Below, piece by piece: positions 10,172-17,163 of a stretch of DNA of 64,000 bases. Origin of the DNA: Klebsiella terrigena (GTDB lineage Bacteria; Pseudomonadota; Gammaproteobacteria; Enterobacterales; Enterobacteriaceae). The stretch lies in the NCBI RefSeq assembly GCF_006539725.1, contig NZ_BJNO01000009.1:1-64000 (forward strand). Reading direction: 5' to 3'. The position numbers were made by a program, and so were the translations under genes. Within the stretch, counting starts at the first letter, position 1, and the number at the start of each line of letters is the position of its first letter. Under the pieces are notes generated by a model, which saw only the letters and a list, made by a program, of their open reading frames with translations, was not told the DNA's origin and ran no database searches.

Positions 10172-11020
10172 CTAGCACGTTGATGGCGACATCTGCGTGG
10201 TTCGATGCTGGATATGCGCCCGCAGCAGTTTCTCCATTTCCTCTTCTCTCACTTCGGGAGCAATTTTTTCACACGCAAAGGCCAGCGTTCGCTGCCGGTA
10301 AGGAGCCAGCAGCGGGTTATTATTTAATAATAATTCGCCGATCGCCTTAATCCGGCTCGCTTCAAGCCCCGGCAGCGCTTTAATGATGGCCCCGCACGGA
10401 ATATCGCCGTCGTCGCCGATCATAACCAGCGAATAAAAATCGCTGAAGGCGGAGAGTTTCCACGCCGGCACGTTAAATTTATTGTAGTTAATTCCGCTGC
10501 TGTCGATATTGGCAAAATTGACGGTATAGAACGGAATAAAATCGTTTGCCTGCAGGGCCAGGGAAATAAACGCCGCGTCCCCGGTCTTATGTATCGTTGC
10601 CAGCAAAAGGTTGAGCAGAAACTCCATCTGCGTAACCGTCAGATCGACGGATATCACCTCATCATTTTGCAAAAAGAACAGAAAGGTGACCTTCTCCTGG
10701 CCATCTTTCATCGCGAAATCGGTCACCCGCAGCGCGACGTTGGGGTTCTGTATTTCCTCAAGCGTGACGGTGAGCGTACGGTTGTTTAACCGCTCGGTAT
10801 CGGCGATGGTGCGGGCTCTGATGCTCTCGGGGTCCTCGCGAAACAGCATTTGCAGCCTGCGGTAGCCGCTGAAAACCGCAAATACCAGGTCCTGAACCCG
10901 ATCGGGCGGGAGATACACCAGCGCTTCCGCACTCACGACGCTTTGCATCTTCAGGGCTAACGCCAGCACCGCGTTGGGGGATTTAATTATTCCGCTATTA
11001 ATACCCGTTAAGATGTTCAT
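10172..11020 (-). CDS. Uncharacterised 282-residue protein, last gene of the microcin-like export operon
   Basis: I do not recognise this protein with confidence. It has no clear signal peptide or membrane span, so it is probably cytoplasmic. It begins MNILTGINSGIIKSPNAVLA, has a beta-rich middle (FLFFLQNDEVISVDLTV) and a charged C-terminus (VREEEMEKLLRAHIQHR). A distant memory of the uncharacterised E. coli YjcZ family suggests itself on length and N-terminal style, but I cannot verify it. The ATG at 11020 overlaps the TGA of the upstream transporter gene by one base (TGATG), so it is translationally coupled to the exporter. Position suggests a role in precursor maturation, self-protection or export control; this is inference only. 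Confidence 0.75.
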   Translation of the reverse strand: MNILTGINSGIIKSPNAVLALALKMQSVVSAEALVYLPPDRVQDLVFAVFSGYRRLQMLFREDPESIRARTIADTERLNNRTLTVTLEEIQNPNVALRVTDFAMKDGQEKVTFLFFLQNDEVISVDLTVTQMEFLLNLLLATIHKTGDAAFISLALQANDFIPFYTVNFANIDSSGINYNKFNVPAWKLSAFSDFYSLVMIGDDGDIPCGAIIKALPGLEASRIKAIGELLLNNNPLLAPYRQRTLAFACEKIAPEVREEEMEKLLRAHIQHRTTQMSPSTC

Positions 11021-13161
11021 CAAATAGTCTCCGTAGTAAGCTGCTGTGGCAACGAGGTCAGTTTCGCTAAATCAATAATTCGATCGGCGCTGGCGATGGT
11101 TGAAGGACGGTGGGCGATAATAATTCGGGTGATGTTTAAAGATTCAATCGCCGCGTTGACCATCTTTTCATTATTAATATCGAGATGGCTGGTAGCCTCA
11201 TCCATAAATAAAATTTTCGGCTTTTGATAGAGCGCCCGGGCAATGAGCAAGCGCTGCTTTTGACCGCCGGAGATCCCGGCGCCAAGCTCGCCGATAATCG
11301 TTTCATAGCCCATCGGCATGCGCTGGATCTCTTCATGGATATTGCATCTCATGGCGCAGTCAACGAGCAGCGCCCGATCCATCTCCTCATCAAAGCCCGA
11401 AATGTTATCGGCAATAGACCCGGAAAACAGGCGGTCCTCCTGTAATACGCAGGCGATATTGCTGCGGAAGTTATTAATGCCGATTTTGTTAATATCAAAA
11501 CCGCCGATAAATATATCGCCGCGCTCGGGCGTCAGCAGGCCAGACATGACTTTAAGTAACGTTGTTTTACCGATGCCTGACGCGCCGATCAGCGCGACGG
11601 ACTCTCCAGCGGCCACGCTGATATTGACGTTAGAAAATACGGGTTTTGACAGCAGGTCATACTGATAGGCCAAATTCTGCACGTCTAAAGAAACGCCAAT
11701 GTCATCGGCAAAAATCTTTCTTACCGGCGACTCTGCCTCCGGTTCGCTGTAGACAATTTCAGAAATACGCTCGTTATGTAGCGACAGCATTTTCAGCTGC
11801 ATCGTGAGGTCGATAAGCGACGCGGCGCGCTGCGCAAACTGGCCGCGATAGGCGTTAAACGCCATATACATACCGATGGTCATCGTGTTATCCATAACCA
11901 TTTGCGCGCCCAGCCATAAAATGACAACCTGATCGGCCGAGTTAATGAAGGTATTAATCCCGCCAAACAGCATATCGAAACGCGTTTGCTTCAGACCGGC
12001 GTTGCTGACATCGATATTGGTATTCAGCCAGTGCTGGGAGCGCCTGTTTTTCAGGTTAAGCGATTTTATCGTCGCGATGCCGTACAGCGTCTCCATAAAA
12101 TGCGAGCCCGAACGCGCACGTTTGACGATCAGCTCTTCATTGATGGCGCGATAAAATTTATAGGTGATCGCGCGCATCGCGGCGTAGCAAAGGGTGAACC
12201 CCAGCACAACCCACACCAGCCAGCCGCCGTACAGGCTCAGCATCACAAGCAGGCCGATGGTCATGATGGAGTCAATAATTCCGCTAACGATGCTGTTGGT
12301 AAAGGTTGAGCGGATGGTATCCAGAGAAGCAAACCGCGACTGTATATCCCCCAGTTGGCGCTTCTCAAAGAAAGCGAGCGGCAGGCCGATCAGATGATCG
12401 AAAAAGCTCGTTTTCCACTGCACGTCGGTCAGCGTATTCAGCTTTAGCGAAACCCACGCGCGCAGCATACTGACCCAGGTTTTAAAAATCGTAAAAAACA
12501 TTAGCCCGACGCAGATGACCAGCAGCAGGTTTTCATCATGTGCGGTAATAACATGGTCGGTAACAACCTGCGTGCCCATTGGCAGCAGCAAATTCACCGT
12601 TTCAATGACTACCGACAGCATCAATATTTTCGTCAGCGCTGACTTCAGGCCAACAATGTTGTGCATTAACTCCCGCAGCTTTAGCCGCGAGCGCTGCTTT
12701 TCCTGAACGAAGCCGCTATCCGGCCACGCCTCAAGCGCGATGCCGCTGAAGTTTTCTGATAATTCCTTACGATGAACCACGCGTCGCCCAAGCGCCGGAT
12801 CGTTAATAACAAAACGCTTACCCTTTACCGCAACCAGCACGACAAAGTGATTTAATGACCAGTGCAGTATGCAGGGCAGACGGAGCTCGCCGATCTCTGC
12901 AATATCCAGGGATAATGCCCGCGTTTTCAGGCCAGCCTTCTGCGCAACCGTCGCCAGGGCGTTTAACGTCGTTCCGTGGGATGAGGAGCCGTAGGTATTG
13001 CGAAAGTTGAACAGATCGATATCTTTGCCGTAGAACCCACAAATCATTGCTAAGCAGGCATTACCGCACTCCGTTGATTCAGACTGTATAATTACCGGGA
13101 CTTTGTTCCTGATTGAAAAGTTGATCCTTCTAAAAATTGAATCAAGCACATCTTTATTCAT
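11020..13161 (-). CDS. Peptidase-containing ABC exporter, CvaB-like (C39 bacteriocin processing/export)
   Basis: Inner-membrane ABC exporter that cuts the leader from a double-glycine-type precursor and pumps the peptide out. The 713 residues comprise: a C39 cysteine peptidase with Cys32 (ECGNAC), His105 (WSLNHFVV) and Asp121 (VINDPALG), the same positions I recall in colicin V exporter CvaB; a six-helix transmembrane domain (about 175-430); and an ATPase with Walker A GASGIGKTT, signature ISGGQKQR and Walker B ILFMDEATSHLD. All catalytic residues are intact. It overlaps the adaptor gene upstream by eight bases and the unknown gene downstream by one. Confidence 0.93.
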   Translation of the reverse strand: MNKDVLDSIFRRINFSIRNKVPVIIQSESTECGNACLAMICGFYGKDIDLFNFRNTYGSSSHGTTLNALATVAQKAGLKTRALSLDIAEIGELRLPCILHWSLNHFVVLVAVKGKRFVINDPALGRRVVHRKELSENFSGIALEAWPDSGFVQEKQRSRLKLRELMHNIVGLKSALTKILMLSVVIETVNLLLPMGTQVVTDHVITAHDENLLLVICVGLMFFTIFKTWVSMLRAWVSLKLNTLTDVQWKTSFFDHLIGLPLAFFEKRQLGDIQSRFASLDTIRSTFTNSIVSGIIDSIMTIGLLVMLSLYGGWLVWVVLGFTLCYAAMRAITYKFYRAINEELIVKRARSGSHFMETLYGIATIKSLNLKNRRSQHWLNTNIDVSNAGLKQTRFDMLFGGINTFINSADQVVILWLGAQMVMDNTMTIGMYMAFNAYRGQFAQRAASLIDLTMQLKMLSLHNERISEIVYSEPEAESPVRKIFADDIGVSLDVQNLAYQYDLLSKPVFSNVNISVAAGESVALIGASGIGKTTLLKVMSGLLTPERGDIFIGGFDINKIGINNFRSNIACVLQEDRLFSGSIADNISGFDEEMDRALLVDCAMRCNIHEEIQRMPMGYETIIGELGAGISGGQKQRLLIARALYQKPKILFMDEATSHLDINNEKMVNAAIESLNITRIIIAHRPSTIASADRIIDLAKLTSLPQQLTTETI

Positions 13162-14437
13162 CTTTGGGACCCTTAAGGCTCTGAACTACTTTATATACTG
13201 GTGAGAACAGCCACTGATACAGCGGCCTCTCCTCGGTAAAAACAATGCTCTTCGCCTTAAGGCCATTCGATAGCACAAGCGTTCTGTTCTTATAAATAAA
13301 CTCTTTTTCTTTAACGTTGATAATTGCTTTGTAGAGCGTGGGTGTCGTATTGCTGTTGGCCTGGCTATTGCCATAGTCAGATAATTCCCGGCGAGTAACC
13401 GGCATTGATGAGATTGACATCACCTTGCCAGAAAATTGACCAAACTTATCTGAAGGAAACGCATCGTAGCGGATATTCACGGTATCGCCGATTTTGACAT
13501 AGGGTAAACTGTTATCGGGTAGCCACAGCAGTAAATAATAGTTAATGCCGGTAAGCTGCTTAACCTGAGCCAGGCTGCTCCCGGCCTCGATCATTTGACC
13601 ACGGGTAACGGCTATCGACTCCACCCGGCCATCAATCGTCGACTTCACTAAAATTCTTCCGCTCGCGCTGTTTTCAATCAGCTGAGTTTGCAGATCTCTC
13701 AGCTGGCTATATTGTGAAGTAATCTGATTATCAATCTCAGCGGTCTTTACCGTTAAATCACTCCGGGTCTGGGTGAGCTGCAGTTCTATCTGCATTTTCT
13801 GCGATGATAACGACTGAAATGCATTTTGCTGCTGGACGAAAAGAGAGTGCTGATTATTGTACTGATCTTTATTGATCAACCCCCGCTGCAGGTAGCTGCT
13901 GTAGTTTTTCAGCGATGTCTCAATATGTGAAAGCCCTTTTTTGGCCGTCGTCAGCATTTTCTCGGTTTCATCCAGGGAGCGCTCATAGCGCTGAATCTGG
14001 CGACGCGTGGTGCCAATAAAATCATCTTTGTTAGCTTTTAGTTTTTGGATGATATCTTCAGCATTGACAATCTTGGCTTTCACCATCGAAACATTGGTAT
14101 CACTGACGTTGCCGACGTCGGTGTTTTTGGACACATCCAGCTCAAATAACACGGCGCCTTTCTTAACAACATCACCAACCTGGACATACTGTTTCGAGAT
14201 CGAACCCAACAGCGGTGAGGAGATATTAAGAGGATGAGGCAAAGTGATCACCTCGCCGGCGACATCAATTCTTTTGGTATATTTAAAAAAGCAAAGCATG
14301 GCGATGATAACAGCTAAAAAAGCGATACAGCAGGCGGAAACTATCAGCGGCGAAACGCCGCCGAACAAAATCACGCGTCCTTTCCAGTAGCTTCGCTGAT
14401 GCTCTATCGCTTCCTGTCTGAACAATCTTTTACCCAT
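13154..14437 (-). CDS. HlyD-family export adaptor, CvaA-like
   Basis: Periplasmic adaptor that links the ABC exporter to a TolC-type outer-membrane channel. The 427-residue product has a short cytoplasmic N-terminus (MGKRLFRQEAIEHQRSYWKG), one membrane helix at about 25-48, a lipoyl-like motif (GEVITLPHPLNISSPLLG), a long coiled coil at about 90-245 rich in Q/K/E, and a second half-motif with a beta-barrel (GRILVKSTIDGRVESIAVTRG). The architecture and length (about 410-430) match CvaA/MchE. No outer-membrane partner is encoded nearby, so the housekeeping TolC is presumably used. A terminator separates it from the precursor gene upstream. Confidence 0.92.
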   Translation of the reverse strand: MGKRLFRQEAIEHQRSYWKGRVILFGGVSPLIVSACCIAFLAVIIAMLCFFKYTKRIDVAGEVITLPHPLNISSPLLGSISKQYVQVGDVVKKGAVLFELDVSKNTDVGNVSDTNVSMVKAKIVNAEDIIQKLKANKDDFIGTTRRQIQRYERSLDETEKMLTTAKKGLSHIETSLKNYSSYLQRGLINKDQYNNQHSLFVQQQNAFQSLSSQKMQIELQLTQTRSDLTVKTAEIDNQITSQYSQLRDLQTQLIENSASGRILVKSTIDGRVESIAVTRGQMIEAGSSLAQVKQLTGINYYLLLWLPDNSLPYVKIGDTVNIRYDAFPSDKFGQFSGKVMSISSMPVTRRELSDYGNSQANSNTTPTLYKAIINVKEKEFIYKNRTLVLSNGLKAKSIVFTEERPLYQWLFSPVYKVVQSLKGPKDE

Positions 14438-14455
14438 GAGTACCTGACCTGATAT

Positions 14456-14478
14456 AAAAAGGCCCGACGCATCGGGCC
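14456..14478 (-). terminator. Terminator/attenuator between precursor peptide gene and exporter genes
   Basis: On the minus strand a 7-bp stem GGCCCGA/TCGGGCC with a TGCG loop (14461-14478) is followed by TTTTT. It lies 21 bases after the precursor stop and 18 before the adaptor start. Such a site would give abundant precursor mRNA and limited readthrough into the exporter. Confidence 0.82.
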
Positions 14479-14499
14479 AGAAGAGGAATTAATTCAAAA

Positions 14500-14841
14500 T
14501 CATGGTTTAAAGGTGCCGTCGAGGTAACCCTCGACCAGCTTTTGGGTATACTTCCAGGTATCATCGTAACCCACAATCGCGCCGCCGATACCGCAGGTAA
14601 TGCCGCCGATAATACCGCCGACGATCATGCCAACACCCTGACCAATCGAACCAACACCCAAGAGCCCGCCGCCGTCGCCGCCATGCGTACCACCAATAAC
14701 GGCCCCGCCAGCAAAGCCGGCAACTGCGCCAAGCGTTGCGCTGACTACCGCTTCACCGATATTGCCAAAAATATCCCACGGGCTGCTCCAGGAGTAGGCA
14801 CCCGAAACGGCATTCATTTCTTCAAGAGAAAGTACTTTCAT
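14500..14841 (-). CDS. Glycine-rich precursor peptide with double-glycine-type leader; candidate class II microcin
   Basis: A 113-residue peptide upstream of, and co-directional with, a CvaA/CvaB-like export pair. The N-terminal 15 residues MKVLSLEEMNAVSGA follow the C39 leader pattern (compare the colicin V leader MRTLTLNELDSVSGG), with cleavage predicted after Gly14-Ala15. The mature part would be 98 residues, 28 of them Gly. It has two glycine-zipper-like hydrophobic runs (about 36-51 and 70-91), a single Cys83, an aromatic N-terminus (YSWSSPWDIF), an acidic net charge and the tail YLDGTFKP. AAGGA upstream favours the ATG at 14841 over a GTG one codon earlier. It resembles class II microcins in leader, size and composition, but no identical peptide is known to me. 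Killing activity is inferred. Confidence 0.8.
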   Translation of the reverse strand: MKVLSLEEMNAVSGAYSWSSPWDIFGNIGEAVVSATLGAVAGFAGGAVIGGTHGGDGGGLLGVGSIGQGVGMIVGGIIGGITCGIGGAIVGYDDTWKYTQKLVEGYLDGTFKP

Positions 14842-15828
14842 CACAATTCCTTATATATTTAATTTGTATATTCCAGATGGTATAAATTTATCAATCACAT
14901 ATGCTGTGTTGATGGGAGGCTATTTTCGGCACTTCCTGTAAAAAAACAACTTTAGTTTCATGAATAATCCAGGCTTCAGATCTAAATAAGAAATAAAAAT
15001 ATGAATAAGAAAAGTGATTGTTATCAAAGAGTATCGTTATCCGAACTTAACCTGTTCTCTACAGCCTTCGATCATATAGAGGGCAGCATCCTCATACCGC
15101 GGTGCTGATACCAGCGTCGGCTGTGATGACCTGTCGCGAAGGGCACCGGACTGGGCACTATTATTTTTTCTGAATCACAAAAAATAAGGTGAAATTTATG
15201 ATAATTAACAACAACATAGAATTAAATTAACCAAGGAGAAAACCAAAGCATCAACGACTCAGCGGCCCATGGATGATGAACTTTAACGCTCACTGGTAGC
15301 TATCTCATTTTTTATTTTCTGAGCACCAGAGCTTGCAAAGCGTTACCGCTGTCGATAACAAGGATATTACGACTGCCATGAATAATAATAATCACGCGGC
15401 CACGATTATTATAAGCGTTTCACTACTATCTTACCTAAAAGAAGAGCGACGCTGACTCAGCGCCTCAAATCAAACCGCACTCAATCTTTATAGATATTAA
15501 CTTTGTTTAACCTCATAACTTATCTCAACGGATGTTTTCCCACCTATATCGCCCCGGCAGCGCCCGCCATGAGTACGCTCCCCATCGTCCAGGAAAGCCA
15601 TTTCCCCTGCTCGCTGCTTAACGTTTTACCTGTATTAAGTTTTATTGAAAAAAATTCAGATGAGTATTTTAACAGACCAGGATTAATATAGCGGCACTTA
15701 CCCATACAAGCCGTAAGGGTTGCAGAGTAAGTATATATGGATACATACGGGAGAAGTTGCTGAAGTCTATATACACGGTCTCTTTTCCGGTACTCAATAT
15801 TTTAACTTTAAATGAATGGATTAAACGG
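14842..15828. other. AT-rich intergenic region between the peptide operon and the fimbrial operon
   Basis: About 990 bases with no gene I can support, holding the divergent promoters of the two flanking operons. A 35-codon frame at 15001-15108 (MNKKSDCYQRV...) and a 62-codon frame at 15503-15691 lack good ribosome binding sites and recognisable motifs. AAGGAGAA at 15234-15241 looks like a ribosome binding site, but no start follows at the right distance. No small membrane ORF typical of microcin immunity stands out. No inverted-repeat pair like the E. coli fimS switch was seen upstream of the fimbrial gene. Confidence 0.5.
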
Positions 15829-16395
15829 ATGAAAAAAACAATTCTGGCTATGGTTATTACTGCCGCTACCGCTTTCAGTGCTCAGGCTTTGGCAACGAAC
15901 CAGGCTGAAGTTACTATTCTGGGTGAAGTAGCAGACTCTCAGACTTCCTGCGTCGTGACGCCGACCGGTACCCTCAACAACGGTATCGTTAAGTTAATGA
16001 CCGTGACCACTGCTGAAGCAACCGGTCAGTCTGTTAATACCTTATTTAAAAACCAGAAGTTTGGTTTCCAGGTTAAAGACTGTGCTATCGGCGGCGCGGA
16101 TGAAAGCAACATTACCGGTCTGAGCGTGAAAGTCACCGGTACATCCTCTGTAGCTCCTGAGATTCTGGACAACGTTGCCGATAACGGCGCTCAAAACATC
16201 GGTATTGGTATTCAGAAAGTAAGCAACAGCGCTCGTATCAAATTCGATGGCACTGCGGTTGCTGAAGCCTATACCCCGCAGCAGGCAACTAACCTGGAAT
16301 ATCTTGCTGGCTACGTGAAAGTCAACGCGGCAAACCCGGTTACTGAAGGCCCGGTTAAAGGTGTTGCAACCTTTACCATTGATTACACCCTCTAA
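15829..16395 (+). CDS. Major fimbrial subunit (FimA/PapA-type pilin)
   Basis: A 188-residue chaperone-usher pilin that polymerises into the fimbrial shaft. A signal peptide ends at about AQALA (residue 22). The incomplete immunoglobulin fold has its paired cysteines in SCVVTPTG and VKDCAIGG, and the C-terminal beta strand GPVKGVATFTIDYTL carries the penultimate-region Tyr of pilins. The ATG at 15829 gives a canonical MKKTILAMV signal start; the longer frame from 15757 does not. First gene of a four-gene operon, followed by a terminator that should keep the subunit in excess over the assembly genes. Confidence 0.9.
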   Translation: MKKTILAMVITAATAFSAQALATNQAEVTILGEVADSQTSCVVTPTGTLNNGIVKLMTVTTAEATGQSVNTLFKNQKFGFQVKDCAIGGADESNITGLSVKVTGTSSVAPEILDNVADNGAQNIGIGIQKVSNSARIKFDGTAVAEAYTPQQATNLEYLAGYVKVNAANPVTEGPVKGVATFTIDYTL

Positions 16396-16404
16396 TTAAT
16401 TTTT

Positions 16405-16434
16405 AAGGGGCCTGCTCATTCAGCAGGCCCTTTT
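16405..16434 (+). terminator. Terminator/attenuator after the major pilin gene
   Basis: A 9-bp stem GGGCCTGCT/AGCAGGCCC (16408-16416, 16422-16430) with a CATTC loop is followed by TTTT. It lies between the pilin and chaperone genes, a usual arrangement that favours major-subunit mRNA. Confidence 0.85.
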
Positions 16435-16456
16435 AATTAAATGCTGAAGGAATCTA

Positions 16457-17146
16457 ATGTACCAGATGATGATCAAGGCAATCATTGCCTTCGCCATGAT
16501 ACTGAGCGGCTTTGCGCATGCAGGTATTGTTATCGAATCAACTCGCTATCTTTATAAAGAAGGCGCTCGTGAGATATCTGCGCAGATTGATAATAAAGAC
16601 GAAATGCCTTACCTGATCAAGTCGTGGGTTGAAGCAGCAGAGGGAAAACCTCCTGCATTTATGGTCACGCCCCCCCTTTTTCGCCTGGAGATGAAACAGA
16701 AAAATACCGTCCGTATATTCTCCACTGGCAACGTCAATGCCCCCACTGACCGTGAATCATCCTATTTTTTCAATATTATGGCCATCCCGCCGTCGGATGA
16801 TACCTATGCGAGCAACAATACTATACAGCTCGCCGTTCGCCATCGCATGCGGCTTATTTACCGACCGAAGGCGCTAGCCGAGCTGTCCAATAATACCGAA
16901 GCCGAGAAAATAGAATGGCGCAGGGCCGGAAAGCAGCTCACCATAAAAAACCCAACGCCATTTTTCTTTTATTTCAGAAATGTCCAGATTGGCGCCAGTG
17001 AATATCAGGCACAAATTAAATTTATTGAGCCTTTCTCCTCAAAAGCTATAACGCTAAAAGATAACGGCAATGCTACCAAAGTAACGTGGAAAATAGTCAA
17101 TGATTATGGAGGTGCAGGTTCCCTCTATTCATCGATATTGCCATAA
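16457..17146 (+). CDS. Periplasmic fimbrial chaperone (PapD/FimC family)
   Basis: A 229-residue periplasmic chaperone that completes the pilin fold by donor-strand complementation and delivers subunits to the usher. It has a signal peptide ending near GFAHAG, the family start IVIESTRYLYKEG with the subunit-anchoring Arg, the alternating hydrophobic G1-strand region, the conserved Lys in IYRPKALAEL, and a second domain with FFFYFRNVQ. AAGGA at 16447-16451 supports the ATG at 16457. The short F1-G1 loop suggests the FGS subfamily. Confidence 0.93.
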   Translation: MYQMMIKAIIAFAMILSGFAHAGIVIESTRYLYKEGAREISAQIDNKDEMPYLIKSWVEAAEGKPPAFMVTPPLFRLEMKQKNTVRIFSTGNVNAPTDRESSYFFNIMAIPPSDDTYASNNTIQLAVRHRMRLIYRPKALAELSNNTEAEKIEWRRAGKQLTIKNPTPFFFYFRNVQIGASEYQAQIKFIEPFSSKAITLKDNGNATKVTWKIVNDYGGAGSLYSSILP

Positions 17147-17163
17147 ACAGTTCGCATTTATAA

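Noticed and set aside
15001-15108. 35-codon frame (MNKKSDCYQRVSL...) upstream of the precursor peptide gene, considered as a second peptide or immunity gene
   Set aside because: No ribosome binding site, no leader cleavage motif and no membrane segment.
15503-15691. 62-codon frame before the fimbrial operon
   Set aside because: No ribosome binding site or family motif; low-complexity hydrophobic content fits chance.
15380-15828. Phase-variable invertible promoter switch for the fimbria
   Set aside because: No paired inverted repeats flanking the promoter and no recombinase gene in the window.
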